Shown here in pieces: positions 1 to 10,017 of a DNA stretch of 64,000 bases. The stretch covers positions 1-64,000 of the forward strand of contig NZ_CABVHK010000007.1 of assembly GCF_902497785.1 (NCBI RefSeq), written 5' to 3'. The first letter of the stretch is position 1, and each line of letters begins with the position of its first letter. The notes under the pieces were generated by a model. The model searched no databases, had not been told where the DNA came from, and saw nothing but the letters and a program-made list of their open reading frames with translations. The position numbers were made by a program, and so were the translations under genes. Origin of the DNA: Pseudomonas fluorescens (lineage in GTDB: Bacteria > Pseudomonadota > Gammaproteobacteria > Pseudomonadales > Pseudomonadaceae).

Positions 1-12
1 ACCGAGGCGCGC

Positions 13-40
13 ATTCTACAGCGTCCTCTGTATCTGTCAA
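13..40 (-). promoter_or_regulatory. Strong sigma70 promoter 3 of a tandem set (probable rRNA operon)
   Basis: On the minus strand TTGACA (40-35) and TAGAAT (18-13) are again 16 bases apart, with a GCGCGCC-type discriminator after the -10 box. The AT-rich bases 41-60 upstream could act as an UP element. This is the copy closest to the presumed rRNA genes outside the window. Confidence 0.75.
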
Positions 41-121
41 GCGGTTATTTTAAGAAGTTTTCAAAGTTTCCTCTGCAACTTCAACCACTTGCGCTTCCGA
101 TCTCTCGTTAGCGGGAGGCGA

Positions 122-149
122 ATTCTACAGCGTTGTTCGCTGCTGTCAA
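122..149 (-). promoter_or_regulatory. Strong sigma70 promoter 2 of a tandem set (probable rRNA operon)
   Basis: On the minus strand TTGACA (149-144) and TAGAAT (127-122) are separated by 16 bases. A T/A-rich segment precedes the -35 box and a GC-rich discriminator follows the -10 box. This layout is typical of stringently controlled stable-RNA promoters. Confidence 0.75.
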
Positions 150-324
150 CACCTCTTTTTCTCCGCTTTCGACCGAGAAGATCGAATCGTTAATAAGGCG
201 AAAACACACTGCCTTACCAACTCCTTCTGGGCTTCGATGATCTGAAGCAACTCGCTGTCGAAAACCGCGTAACTCTTTGTTTACCAAGGAGTTTTCCGTT
301 TCGACTGCGCCGGAAGTGGGGCGA

Positions 325-352
325 ATTATAGACTTCCAGAATCTGCCGTCAA
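325..352 (-). promoter_or_regulatory. Strong sigma70 promoter 1 of a tandem set (probable rRNA operon)
   Basis: Read on the minus strand there is TTGACG at 352-347, a 16-base spacer, and TATAAT at 330-325, followed by a GC-rich stretch. It lies just downstream of the tyrS stop codon and points away from tyrS toward the left edge. Two more promoters of the same design follow. The tyrS-rRNA linkage is known in Pseudomonas, so an rRNA operon beyond base 1 is the likely target. The target itself is not visible here. Confidence 0.75.
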
Positions 353-367
353 CCCCTATTTCCAGCT

Positions 368-1567
368 TTATTCGGATTTGAGCGAAATACGCGCAAAAGC
401 CTTCTTTCCAGCCTGACAAACGTGAGTCGCGCCCAGTACGTATATAAAGGTGCGATCAACAACCTCGCCATCTATACGCACACCACCGGAATTCAGCAGA
501 TCCCGCGCCACCGCCGAGTTCTTCACCAGGCCCGCCTTATTAAGGACGGCAGCAATCGGCATATCCTCAGTAGCGGTCAATTCGATTTCCGGCAGATCAT
601 CCGGCAGCTCGCCATCCTTCATACGGTTGCCTGCCGCACGATGAGCATTCGCTGCAGCCTCTTCACCATGGAAGCGGGCAACGATCTCTTCTGCCAGCTT
701 GATCTTGATGTCGCGAGGGTTGGCACCCGCCTCGACATCGGCACGGAATGCATTGATCTCTTCCATGGAGCAGAAGCTGAGCAGCTCAAAGTAGCGCCAC
801 ATCAGCGCATCCGGAATGGAAACCAGCTTGCTGTACATAACGCCCGGCGCTTCCTGGATCCCGACGTAGTTGCCCAAGGACTTGGACATCTTCTTGACGC
901 CATCCAGACCTTCGAGCAGCGGCATGGTCAGAATGCACTGAGGCTCTTGACCATAACCACGCTGCAGCTCACGCCCCATCAGCAGGTTGAACTTCTGGTC
1001 GGTACCACCCAACTCGATATCCGCGCGCAAAGCGACCGAGTCATACCCCTGAACCAGCGGATAGAGGAACTCATGAATGGCGATTGGCTGATTGGTTGTG
1101 TAACGCTTGTCGAAGTCATCGCGCTCGAGCATGCGAGCAACGGTGTATTGGGACGTCAGACGAATGAAGTCCGCCGGCCCCATCTGATCCATCCAGGTCG
1201 AGTTGAACGCTACCTCGGTTTTAGCCGGATCGAGAATCTTGAAGACCTGGGTCTTGTACGTCTCGGCATTCTCGAGAACCTGCTCGCGGGTCAGCGGTGG
1301 ACGTGTTGCGCTCTTGCCGCTTGGATCACCGATCATCCCGGTGAAGTCCCCTATAAGGAAGATCACCTGATGCCCCAGCTCCTGGAACTGGCGCAGCTTA
1401 TTAATAAGCACGGTATGACCCAGGTGCAAATCCGGCGCAGTCGGATCGAAGCCGGCCTTAATACGCAGCGGCTGGCCACGCTTGAGCTTTTCGATCAGCT
1501 CGGACTCGACCAACAATTCTTCCGCACCACGTTTGATCAGCGCTAGCTGCTCTTCAACCGACTTCAT
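368..1567 (-). CDS. tyrS: Tyrosyl-tRNA synthetase
   Basis: TyrS charges tRNA-Tyr with tyrosine in the cytoplasm. The 399-residue protein is a class I synthetase: the HIGH-type signature reads HLGH (residues 48-51), KMSKS is at 226-230, and an S4-type RNA-binding domain ends the protein ([15 protein letters not shown] region). The start is placed at the ATG at 1567, which gives the family's usual N-terminus [11 protein letters not shown]; the longer upstream reading frame has no support. It is transcribed toward the tandem stable-RNA promoters at the left edge and diverges from the endopeptidase gene at 1779. The length fits the roughly 400-residue TyrZ-like bacterial form. Confidence 0.97.
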   Translation of the reverse strand: MKSVEEQLALIKRGAEELLVESELIEKLKRGQPLRIKAGFDPTAPDLHLGHTVLINKLRQFQELGHQVIFLIGDFTGMIGDPSGKSATRPPLTREQVLENAETYKTQVFKILDPAKTEVAFNSTWMDQMGPADFIRLTSQYTVARMLERDDFDKRYTTNQPIAIHEFLYPLVQGYDSVALRADIELGGTDQKFNLLMGRELQRGYGQEPQCILTMPLLEGLDGVKKMSKSLGNYVGIQEAPGVMYSKLVSIPDALMWRYFELLSFCSMEEINAFRADVEAGANPRDIKIKLAEEIVARFHGEEAAANAHRAAGNRMKDGELPDDLPEIELTATEDMPIAAVLNKAGLVKNSAVARDLLNSGGVRIDGEVVDRTFIYVLGATHVCQAGKKAFARISLKSE

Positions 1568-1679
1568 AACAGACCCGTAAGGCTCGAATTCAAAGGGAAC
1601 CAACCATACAAGATCACGCGCCAAATACAAAATCCGGCCGGCGCAATGACGCCAATCCGCTGACAGAGTGACCCCGGAC

Positions 1680-1708
1680 TTGCTTCAGAGATGATTTGGT
1701 TATATTTT
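1680..1708 (+). promoter_or_regulatory. Putative sigma70 promoter of mepM-anmK
   Basis: TTGCTT (1680-1685), a 17-base spacer and TATTTT (1703-1708) lie in a markedly AT-rich patch between the divergent tyrS and mepM genes. This would give a 5' leader of about 65 bases before the ATG at 1779. It is a match by eye only. Confidence 0.4.
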
Positions 1709-1778
1709 ATACAGTTATTTCATCTTCATCATGTCAATCATCTTTTCCAATTCATCTTTTTCAAAGTCAAAATTACCT

Positions 1779-3206
1779 ATGACCAAAGAATCGTCTAAAG
1801 CGCCACCGCTTTACCCGAAGACCCACCTGCTCGCTGCAAGTGGCATCGCCGCTCTTCTGAGCCTGGCGCTTCTGGTATTCCCTTCCAGTGATGTTGAAGC
1901 CAAAAAGACAACCCTGAGTCTGGAACTGGAAAGTCCTGCTGAACAACTGACACAAGATCAAGACGCCGCCGATGCAGTCCAAGCCACAAATGAGCCGGTA
2001 AACTCCCCTTTCGCGCAGATTGAAAACAGCGTTGAAGAGCCTCAGGAAACGGCGCAGGCCGCTCCCGAGCCAGTCGTCGAAGACAAGGCCGAAGAAAAGA
2101 AGGCTCCCAATCACAGGGAGGTGATCGTCGCCAAAGGTGACACGCTGTCCACCCTGTTCGAGAAAGTCGGTCTTCCGGCCACTTCCGTGCACGAAATACT
2201 GGCCAGCGACAAACAAGCCAAGCAATTCAGCCAACTCAAGCGCGGCCAGAAGCTGGAATTCGAGCTGAACCCGGAAGGTCAGCTGACCAACCTGCACAGC
2301 AAGGTGAGTGACCTCGAAAGCATTACCCTGACCAAGAACAACAAGGGTTATGTGTTCAACCGCATCACCGCCAAGCCGACCGTGCGCTCCGCTTACGTTC
2401 ACGGGGTGATCAACAGCTCCCTGTCGCAGTCTGCAGCGCGCGCCGGCCTGTCTCACAGCCTGACCATGGACATGGCCAGCGTGTTTGGCTATGACGTCGA
2501 CTTCGCCCAGGATATTCGCCAGGGTGATGAGTTCGACGTGATCTACGAGCAAAAAGTGGTCAACGGCAAGGCTGTCGGCAACGGGCCGATCCTCTCTGCA
2601 CGCTTCACCAACCGCGGCAAAACCTACACCGCCGTGCGTTACACCAACAAACAAGGCAACAGCAGCTACTACACCGCTGACGGCAACAGCATGCGCAAGG
2701 CGTTTATCCGTACCCCGGTTGACTTTGCCCGCATCAGCTCGAAATTCTCCATGGGCCGCAAGCACCCGATCCTGAACAAAATCCGCGCCCACAAAGGTGT
2801 CGACTACGCAGCGCCGCGCGGCACGCCGATCAAGGCTGCCGGCGACGGTAAGGTATTGTTGGCCGGTCGCCGCGGTGGTTACGGCAACACCGTGATCATC
2901 CAGCACGGCAATACCTACCGCACCTTGTACGGCCACATGCAGGGCTTCGCCAAAGGCGTGAAAACCGGCGGCAGTGTCAAGCAGGGCCAAGTGATCGGCT
3001 ATATCGGCACTACCGGGCTTTCCACCGGTCCGCACTTGCACTACGAATTCCAGGTCAATGGCGTGCACGTCGATCCGCTGGGTCAAAAAGTGGCGATGGC
3101 TGATCCTATCTCTAAAGCCGAACGCGCTCGCTTCCTGGCGCAAAGCCAACCACTGATGGCACGCATGGATCAAGAGAAAGCCACCATGCTGGCTTCGAAG
3201 CGCTAA
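1779..3206 (+). CDS. mepM: Peptidoglycan DD-endopeptidase, M23 family (MepM-like)
   Basis: A zinc metallo-endopeptidase that should cut peptide cross-links in murein to allow wall growth. The 475-residue protein has a short cytoplasmic N-terminus, one membrane segment near residues 17-35 (ASGIAALLSLALLVF), a charged Pro/Ala/Glu-rich linker, a LysM/OapA-like region (VIVAKGDTLSTLFEKVGL) and a C-terminal peptidase M23 domain. The zinc ligands are visible as HxxxD (His338, Asp342) and HLH (His419, His421). The start at 1779 gives the N-terminus MTKESSKAPPLYPKTH; an ATG at 1731 is in frame but has no ribosome site. Only three bases separate it from anmK, so the two are probably co-transcribed, coupling wall cutting with wall-sugar recycling. 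Confidence 0.93.
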   Translation: MTKESSKAPPLYPKTHLLAASGIAALLSLALLVFPSSDVEAKKTTLSLELESPAEQLTQDQDAADAVQATNEPVNSPFAQIENSVEEPQETAQAAPEPVVEDKAEEKKAPNHREVIVAKGDTLSTLFEKVGLPATSVHEILASDKQAKQFSQLKRGQKLEFELNPEGQLTNLHSKVSDLESITLTKNNKGYVFNRITAKPTVRSAYVHGVINSSLSQSAARAGLSHSLTMDMASVFGYDVDFAQDIRQGDEFDVIYEQKVVNGKAVGNGPILSARFTNRGKTYTAVRYTNKQGNSSYYTADGNSMRKAFIRTPVDFARISSKFSMGRKHPILNKIRAHKGVDYAAPRGTPIKAAGDGKVLLAGRRGGYGNTVIIQHGNTYRTLYGHMQGFAKGVKTGGSVKQGQVIGYIGTTGLSTGPHLHYEFQVNGVHVDPLGQKVAMADPISKAERARFLAQSQPLMARMDQEKATMLASKR

Positions 3207-4301
<1,095 letters not shown>

Positions 4302-4323
4302 ACCGCAATCCCGGACAGCAAAA

Positions 4324-4351
4324 CGCCGCAGGGCCCTGAAGCCGTGCGGCG
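4324..4351. terminator. Hairpin between convergent anmK and erpA
   Basis: CGCCGCA (4324-4330) pairs with TGCGGCG (4345-4351) around a 14-base loop, between the 3' ends of two convergent genes. There is no long T-run, so termination by it is uncertain. Confidence 0.4.
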
Positions 4352-4374
4352 CTTGATAATGCGGTGAAGCGCGA

Positions 4375-4725
4375 TCAGATCGAGAACGAAGAGCCGCAGC
4401 CACACGTAGTGCTGGCATTCGGATTCTTGATCACGAAGCGCGAACCTTCCAGACCTTCCTGATAATCCACCTCGGCACCTGCCAGGTACTGGAAGCTCAT
4501 CGGATCGACGACCAGACTCACACCCTCGCGCTCGACGATGGTGTCGTCATCGGCCACTTCTTCATCGAAGGTGAAGCCGTACTGAAAACCTGAACAACCG
4601 CCGCCCGTAACGAATACGCGCAGCTTCAAGCGATCATTCCCCTCTTCATCGACCAGACTCTTCACCTTGTGCGCGGCACCGTGGGTAAATTGCAAAGCCG
4701 TGGGGGTGAAGGATTCGACGCTCAT
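4375..4725 (-). CDS. erpA: Iron-sulfur cluster insertion protein ErpA
   Basis: An A-type carrier that hands [4Fe-4S] or [2Fe-2S] clusters to apo-enzymes, in particular those of isoprenoid synthesis. The 116-residue protein is a complete HesB/IscA-fold protein with the three cluster-binding cysteines: Cys44 ([10 protein letters not shown]), Cys108 and Cys110 (TCGCGSSF). Length and motifs match the ErpA subgroup. It stands alone on the minus strand, convergent with anmK, with its own probable promoter at 4773-4802. Confidence 0.96.
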   Translation of the reverse strand: MSVESFTPTALQFTHGAAHKVKSLVDEEGNDRLKLRVFVTGGGCSGFQYGFTFDEEVADDDTIVEREGVSLVVDPMSFQYLAGAEVDYQEGLEGSRFVIKNPNASTTCGCGSSFSI

Positions 4726-4772
4726 GCTGACTATCTCCCGGCGTTACGCCGCCATAATGCGTGATGACGCGC

Positions 4773-4802
4773 ATTATCCGCTTCTCCTAGAAAAGCGGTC
4801 AA
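4773..4802 (-). promoter_or_regulatory. Probable sigma70 promoter of erpA
   Basis: On the minus strand TTGACC (4802-4797), an 18-base spacer and GATAAT (4778-4773) precede erpA by about 50 bases. Both boxes match the consensus at five of six bases. Confidence 0.55.
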
Positions 4803-4846
4803 CTATTGTTACGGTATATCAATAAACCCGATTGCCGGCGGCAAAT

Positions 4847-4876
4847 GCAAAAAGGCCCGAAACAGGGCCTTTTTGC
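4847..4876 (-). terminator. Rho-independent terminator of argC
   Basis: A perfect 12-base stem (GCAAAAAGGCCC / GGGCCTTTTTGC) with a 6-base loop lies 17 bases after the argC stop. It carries A and T tracts on both sides and could act in either direction. Confidence 0.85.
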
Positions 4877-4892
4877 TTAGGCAGATTCAGCC

Positions 4893-5927
4893 TTACGGCA
4901 GCATGCCTGCGTGGGACAAGCCCAGACGCTCATCAAGCCCGAACAGGATGTTGAGGTTCTGCACCGCCTGACCCGACGCGCCCTTGACCAGGTTATCGAT
5001 CACCGACAACACCACCACAAGATCGCCATCTTGCGGCCGGTGCACAGCAATCCGGCAAACGTTGGCACCGCGCACGCTGCGGGTTTCCGGATGACTACCC
5101 GCCGGCATCACATCGACGAACGGTTCGTTGGCATAACGCTTTTCAAACAGAGCCTGCAGATCCACCGAGCGATCCACGACCGTCGCATAGAGCGTCGAGT
5201 GAATGCCACGGATCATCGGCGTGAGGTGCGGAACAAAGGTCAGCCCGACGTCCTTGCCTGCGGCACGACGCAACCCCTGGCGAATTTCCGGCAAGTGACG
5301 GTGACCTTTGACGGCATAGGCCTTCATGCTTTCCGACGTCTCGGAGTACAGCGAACCTACAGACGCGCCGCGACCGGCACCGCTGACGCCGGATTTGCAG
5401 TCAGCGATCAGGCGGGTTGTGTCGGCCAGACCGGCTTCGAGCAATGGCAGGAAACCCAGTTGCGTCGCGGTCGGATAGCAACCCGGCACAGCGATCAGGC
5501 GAGCCTGCCTGATGTGTTCGCGATTGACTTCCGGCAAGCCATAAACCGCCTCATCGAGCAGCTCCGGCGCACCGTGTGGCTGGCCGTACCACTTGGCCCA
5601 CTCCTCCGCGTCTTGTAGACGAAAGTCCGCGGACAGGTCAATGACCTTGGTTCCGGCGGCAAGCAATTCGCCGGCCAGGGCATGGGCAACACCGTGAGGC
5701 GTGGCGAAAAACACTACATCGCAGGCGCCCAGGGTCTTGATGTCCGGAACACTGAACGCCAGGCCGTCGTAATGACCGCGCAGATTCGGGTACATGTCAG
5801 CCACGGCCAGACCGGCCTCGGATCGGGAAGTGATCACGACCACTTCTGCTTGCGGATGCTGTGCCAACAGACGCAGCAGTTCGACACCGGTGTAACCCGT
5901 GCCGCCGACGATACCGACCTTGACCAT
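4893..5927 (-). CDS. argC: N-acetyl-gamma-glutamyl-phosphate reductase
   Basis: ArgC is the NADPH-dependent third step of arginine synthesis, reducing N-acetyl-glutamyl-phosphate to the semialdehyde. The 344-residue protein has the N-terminal nucleotide-binding loop GGTGYTG (residues 8-14) and the catalytic cysteine in VPGCYPTA. The start at 5927 gives [14 protein letters not shown] and has a purine-rich site (GAGGGCAGG) just upstream; the in-frame extension to 5999 is unlikely. It appears to be a single-gene unit with its own terminator. Confidence 0.96.
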   Translation of the reverse strand: MVKVGIVGGTGYTGVELLRLLAQHPQAEVVVITSRSEAGLAVADMYPNLRGHYDGLAFSVPDIKTLGACDVVFFATPHGVAHALAGELLAAGTKVIDLSADFRLQDAEEWAKWYGQPHGAPELLDEAVYGLPEVNREHIRQARLIAVPGCYPTATQLGFLPLLEAGLADTTRLIADCKSGVSGAGRGASVGSLYSETSESMKAYAVKGHRHLPEIRQGLRRAAGKDVGLTFVPHLTPMIRGIHSTLYATVVDRSVDLQALFEKRYANEPFVDVMPAGSHPETRSVRGANVCRIAVHRPQDGDLVVVLSVIDNLVKGASGQAVQNLNILFGLDERLGLSHAGMLP

Positions 5928-6062
5928 AAACCTGCCCTCAACGAACCCACTGGAAAGCCGTCGATAATAGGGCCCGCATCGTCCTGCGACAACCGGCAAG
6001 GTGACGTGCGGCCGCTCTACCCTCTACTATCCTGGCTACCGTGAACCTGGGAATAACTAAAA

Positions 6063-6491
6063 ATGCTTTATCTGTGGCTCAAAGCGCTTCATATCATCAG
6101 CATGGTCTGCTGGTTTGCCGGCCTGTTCTATCTGCCGCGCCTGTTCGTCTATCACGCCCAAAGCGAAGACACCGTCAGCAAGGAACGCTTCAGCCTCATG
6201 GAGCGCAGGTTGTACCGCGGCATCATGGGGCCGGCGATGATCGCCACGCTGGTTTTCGGCATCGCCCTGATCGGCCTGAACCCGAGCATATTCAGTCAGG
6301 GTGGGTGGATTCACGCCAAATTGACCCTGGTGGTCCTCCTGATCGGCTACCACCATATGTGCGGCGCGCAGGTAAAACGTTTTGCCCGTGGCGAGAACAC
6401 CCGCAGCCATGTCTTTTATCGCTGGTTCAATGAAGTGCCGGTTTTGATATTGCTGGCTATCGTAATTCTGGTCGTCGTTCGTCCGTTCTAA
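6063..6491 (+). CDS. hemJ: Protoporphyrinogen IX oxidase HemJ
   Basis: A small inner-membrane haem-synthesis enzyme that oxidises protoporphyrinogen IX to protoporphyrin IX. The 142-residue protein has about four hydrophobic segments (near residues 5-25, 55-75, 83-102 and 122-140), a conserved His10 in LKALHIISMV, and the YLPRLFVYH and HAKLTLV elements usual for HemJ (formerly UPF0093). It sits between argC (divergent) and a flavoprotein gene, 33 bases upstream of the latter. No specialised regulation is visible. Confidence 0.92.
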   Translation: MLYLWLKALHIISMVCWFAGLFYLPRLFVYHAQSEDTVSKERFSLMERRLYRGIMGPAMIATLVFGIALIGLNPSIFSQGGWIHAKLTLVVLLIGYHHMCGAQVKRFARGENTRSHVFYRWFNEVPVLILLAIVILVVVRPF

Positions 6492-6524
6492 CTTCAATCA
6501 GCACCACTGCCCGGGGTACTTCCA

Positions 6525-7493
6525 ATGTCGCTGCCCGCTTTGCTCGAACAACGTTTGCGTCTGCCCGTCGTGGCGGCGCCGATGTTCCTGATTTCCAATC
6601 CGCAATTGGTACTCGCCTGCTGCCGGAATGGCGTGGTGGGCAGCTTCCCCGCGCTGAACCAGCGTGAAAGCAGTGGCTTCAAGGCCTGGCTGGAAGAAAT
6701 CGAAGCAGGCCTGGCGAGGCTGGAAAACCCCGCGCCTTACGCGGTGAATCTGATCGTCCACAACAGTAACCCGCGGCTGCAGGCCGACCTGGAGATTTGC
6801 ATCGAGCATAAAGTGCCGATCATCATCACCAGCCTCGGCGCCGTGAAAGAACTGGTCGATGCCGTCCATAGCTATGGCGGGCTGGTGTTCCATGACGTAA
6901 CGACTCGCCGCCATGCCGAGAAAGCTGCCGAGGCGGGCGTCGACGGCTTGATCGCGGTGGCTGCGGGCGCTGGCGGACACGCCGGCACCTGGAGCCCGTT
7001 TTCGCTGATTGCCGAGATCCGCCAGTTTTTCGACAAGACGCTACTACTGGCCGGATGCCTGAACCATGGTCACGAGATTCTCGCGGCGCAATTGCTCGGC
7101 GCGGATCTGGCCTACTTCGGCACGCGATTTATCGGCACCACCGAAAGTCATGCGCCTGACGCCTACAAAGAGATGCTGCTGGCGGCAAGAGCAGCCGACA
7201 TCGTCCATACTCCAGCGGTGTCGGGCGTGCCGGCAAGCTTCATGCGTCAGAGTCTGGAAGCGGCCGGTTTCGACATGGCGGCGCTGCAAAACAAAGGCGA
7301 AGTTAACTTTGGCTCCAAGCTCAAGCCATTGAGCGACGAAGCCAAGGCTTGGAAAACTGTGTGGTCCGCCGGCCAGGGTGTCGGCGAGATTGATGACTTG
7401 CCAAGTGTGGACCAGTTAGTGGCGCGCCTCGATGCGGAATACCGAAAAGCCCAGGAGCTGGCGGCTGCGCTACCAAAACGCTGGCCGCGCTGA
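6525..7493 (+). CDS. Nitronate monooxygenase-type FMN oxidoreductase
   Basis: A TIM-barrel FMN enzyme of the nitronate monooxygenase (2-nitropropane dioxygenase-like) family, expected to detoxify propionate-3-nitronate or related nitronates. The 322-residue protein carries APMFLISNPQLV near the N-terminus, the flavin-phosphate motif AAGAGGHAG (about residues 146-154) with the active-site His, and GAQLLGADLAYFGTRFIG-type sequence that closes the barrel. The substrate cannot be read from sequence; related members act as enoyl reductases or quinone reductases. Confidence 0.85.
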   Translation: MSLPALLEQRLRLPVVAAPMFLISNPQLVLACCRNGVVGSFPALNQRESSGFKAWLEEIEAGLARLENPAPYAVNLIVHNSNPRLQADLEICIEHKVPIIITSLGAVKELVDAVHSYGGLVFHDVTTRRHAEKAAEAGVDGLIAVAAGAGGHAGTWSPFSLIAEIRQFFDKTLLLAGCLNHGHEILAAQLLGADLAYFGTRFIGTTESHAPDAYKEMLLAARAADIVHTPAVSGVPASFMRQSLEAAGFDMAALQNKGEVNFGSKLKPLSDEAKAWKTVWSAGQGVGEIDDLPSVDQLVARLDAEYRKAQELAAALPKRWPR

Positions 7494-7584
7494 AATGAAT
7501 CCTTGGCCAGCCCATCCCGGCTGGCCTTACACTCGATACGTTCACCCCCCTCTTCCAGACACCCGCGACAAGGATGCCTCGCAA

Positions 7585-8562
7585 ATGAGCGAAAACCGTT
7601 TCAAGATCGTATTCGACGGCGCTCTGCTGCCAGGCGTAGACATCACAACCGCCAAGCTCAATCTTGCCGGCCTGTTCAAAAGCGATGTGACGGCCATCGA
7701 GCGGTTGTTCAGTGGCCGAACGGTTGCGCTCAAACGTGATCTTTCCCACACGGATGCTCAGACGTATCTCCAGGCGCTGAGCAAGACCGGTATCGATGCG
7801 CGGATCGAAAACGAACCCTCTATCGAACTGGATCTGTCCGAGGTACACGAGCCCTCTCCTGCGCGCAACCAATGGGGGTCTCCAGACGCCGAATCACCTT
7901 ATGCGCCACCCCGCGCACCGGTCGGTGAAACGTTACCCGCATTCGGCACACTCAAGGCCTTCACTTTCACCGGACGTATCGGACGCCTGCGCTATCTGGC
8001 CTGGACGATGGCCTTGATGCTGGTACTGCTGGGTGTCGCCGGCGTGTTCATCTCCATAGGTCTGTCGCTGATTGCCCTGACGTCAACGGTCGGTCTGGTG
8101 ATTGGCGGACTCGTCGGCGCCGCGCTATGCATCGCGTTTTTCGTCGTGAGCATTCAGATCATCGTTCAACGCCTGCATGATCTGGGCTGGTCCGGCTGGC
8201 TGTATCTGCTGACGCTGGTGCCATTTGTAGGCGGCCTGTTCCCGATTTTGCTGGCGGTGCTGCCGGGCAATGCGGCTGCCAACCAATACGGCGCTCCACC
8301 ACCGGCCAATACCATGGCGGTAAAAGTGCTTTGTGCGCTATGGGTAGTCTTCATCGCTGTTGTATTCATCGGTGCAGTCACGGGCGGCATTGGCGCCCTG
8401 CAGAATGAATATGAAAGCACCACCGAAAGCAGCTACGACAGCGGCTCAGTCATCACCGACGAAGTCGAAGTCGAGCCCGCCGCTGAGGCCGGGCCAGCAA
8501 CCGATTCCGCAGACGAGGCAGCCGAAGAAGCTCCGCCCCCTGTAGACTCTGCGAAAGAATGA
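7585..8562 (+). CDS. DUF805 family inner-membrane protein
   Basis: The function is unknown. The 325-residue protein has three parts: a soluble N-terminal domain (about residues 1-75, with a MSENRFKIVFDGALLPGVD start), a DUF805 membrane domain with four hydrophobic helices (about residues 125-270; LKAFTFTGRIGRLRYLAW is the typical entry), and an acidic Glu/Ala-rich tail. The ATG at 7585 is preceded by AAGGA at 7570-7574, which supports it over an upstream in-frame ATG. It lies 91 bases after the nitronate monooxygenase gene. Confidence 0.85.
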   Translation: MSENRFKIVFDGALLPGVDITTAKLNLAGLFKSDVTAIERLFSGRTVALKRDLSHTDAQTYLQALSKTGIDARIENEPSIELDLSEVHEPSPARNQWGSPDAESPYAPPRAPVGETLPAFGTLKAFTFTGRIGRLRYLAWTMALMLVLLGVAGVFISIGLSLIALTSTVGLVIGGLVGAALCIAFFVVSIQIIVQRLHDLGWSGWLYLLTLVPFVGGLFPILLAVLPGNAAANQYGAPPPANTMAVKVLCALWVVFIAVVFIGAVTGGIGALQNEYESTTESSYDSGSVITDEVEVEPAAEAGPATDSADEAAEEAPPPVDSAKE

Positions 8563-8623
8563 ACAGCACTCCCCGCCGTGACACCCGCGTCGCCGGCGCG
8601 GAGCCGTTGCGATGGAGAACTGC

Positions 8624-9412
8624 ATGACCCGTTACGCTCTGATCACTGGCGCTTCCAGCGGTATCGGCCTGGCGATGGCCGAAGCGCTGGCTCGCCGTGG
8701 CCGCAACCTGATCCTGGTGGCCCGACAGCGTGATCAGCTGGAAAGCATTGCGATTGAAATGACCCAACGATTTGGTGTGGAGGTGTTGTTCCGCGCCTGC
8801 GACCTCGGCGAACCGCTGCGCCTGTCCGGGTTTCTGCTGGAGCTGGAAGAAGGTGACCGGCAGATCGACTTGCTGGTGAATTGCGCCGGCATCGGTACCT
8901 GCGGCCCGTTTCTGGCCCAGGACTGGATGACCGAGCAAGACCTCATCGAAGTGAACATCCTGGCCCTGACTCGCCTGTGTCACGCCATCGGCAACAGCAT
9001 GGCCTTACAGGGGGGCGGGCAGATTCTGAATGTCGCATCGGTTGCCGCCTTCCAGCCCGGCCCGTGGATGAGCACTTACTACGCGAGCAAGGCCTATGTG
9101 CTGCACTTTTCCGAAGGCTTGCGCGTCGAGCTGAAGAAATGCGCAGTCAAGGTGTCGGTGCTTTGCCCTGGTCCGACGCGGACTGCGTTTTACCGCACCG
9201 CACAACTGGACAACGAGAAACTGGCCGCGAGCACATGGCTGATGAGTCCCGAGGAAGTTGCGCTCTACACCGTGCGCGCCCTCGAGAAAAATCGCGCGAT
9301 TATTATTCCCGGCCGGCGCAACCGCTGGTTCGCCTTCATGCCGCGACTCGGTTCACGCTGGTTGAACCGTACAATCGCCGGCATGGTTAACAAGGCTTAC
9401 TGCCCGCGCTGA
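8624..9412 (+). CDS. Short-chain dehydrogenase/reductase
   Basis: An NAD(P)-dependent oxidoreductase of the classical SDR family; the substrate is unknown. The 262-residue protein has the cofactor loop TGASSGIG (residues 8-15), the NCAG motif, and a catalytic YYASK (YxxxK). The start at 8624 follows GGAGAA by 4 bases. A C-terminal region rich in Arg and aromatic residues (RRNRWFAFMPRLGSRW) resembles SDRs that associate with membranes or act on lipids, but that is inference. Confidence 0.88.
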   Translation: MTRYALITGASSGIGLAMAEALARRGRNLILVARQRDQLESIAIEMTQRFGVEVLFRACDLGEPLRLSGFLLELEEGDRQIDLLVNCAGIGTCGPFLAQDWMTEQDLIEVNILALTRLCHAIGNSMALQGGGQILNVASVAAFQPGPWMSTYYASKAYVLHFSEGLRVELKKCAVKVSVLCPGPTRTAFYRTAQLDNEKLAASTWLMSPEEVALYTVRALEKNRAIIIPGRRNRWFAFMPRLGSRWLNRTIAGMVNKAYCPR

Positions 9413-9493
9413 GCAACCTTCAAGGCAAAAGACTGGGCTAGGGGATCACCCATCAGTACACTCAGGCGAGCCCAAACAACGGAGAAAACAGCT

Positions 9494-9832
9494 GTGGATA
9501 CTCTGTTCACCAAGATCATCAACCGGGAAATCCCGGCGAAAATCATTTATGAGGACGACCAGGTACTGGCCTTCCACGACATCGCCCCACAGGCGCCGGT
9601 GCATTTTTTGGTGATTCCGAAGAAACCGGTGCGCACCCTGAACGACCTTACCGAGGACGACAAGGCATTGGCCGGGCATATTCTGTTCACTGCCCAGCGC
9701 CTTGCGCTGGAATTGGGCTGCGAGAAAGGCTTCCGCGTGGTCATGAACTGCAATGAAGAAGGTGGACAGACGGTCTACCACATCCATATGCACGTGTTGG
9801 GTCAGCGCCAGATGCACTGGCCGCCGGGTTGA
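9494..9832 (+). CDS. hinT: HinT-like purine nucleoside phosphoramidase (HIT family)
   Basis: A small cytoplasmic HIT hydrolase that cleaves nucleoside phosphoramidates such as AMP-lysine. The 112-residue protein carries the histidine triad YHIHMHVLG near its C-terminus and the family core DIAPQAPVHFLVIPKK. Translation starts at a GTG, 7 bases after GGAGAA, which is a good ribosome site. It is followed by a REP palindrome pair and then coq7. Confidence 0.93.
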   Translation: MDTLFTKIINREIPAKIIYEDDQVLAFHDIAPQAPVHFLVIPKKPVRTLNDLTEDDKALAGHILFTAQRLALELGCEKGFRVVMNCNEEGGQTVYHIHMHVLGQRQMHWPPG

Positions 9833-9847
9833 TGTCCTACGCATCCC

Positions 9848-9930
9848 TGTAGGAGCCGGCTTGCTGGCGAAGGCGTCCGCAAGATCACCGCAATATGTTG
9901 ACCGCTTTCGCCAGCAAGCCGGCTCCTACA
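9848..9930. repeat. REPIN (inverted pair of REP palindromes)
   Basis: TGTAGGAGCCGGCTTGCTGGCGAA and its reverse complement lie about 35 bases apart between hinT and coq7. This is the third REP variant in the window (core GGAGCCGGCTTGCTGGCGA), different from the two commoner types. Confidence 0.85.
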
Positions 9931-10017
9931 GATGCACCCCGCACCGCAATGACCCAGCGCAAACCTTCCCCGGCCGATTCGGTTAAACTGGCCGCCGAGA
10001 TTTTTCCCGGAGGTCGC

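Noticed and set aside
422..1546. Long plus-strand open frame (374 codons) across tyrS
   Set aside because: It is the antisense shadow of tyrS; the tyrosyl-tRNA synthetase motifs on the minus strand are unambiguous.
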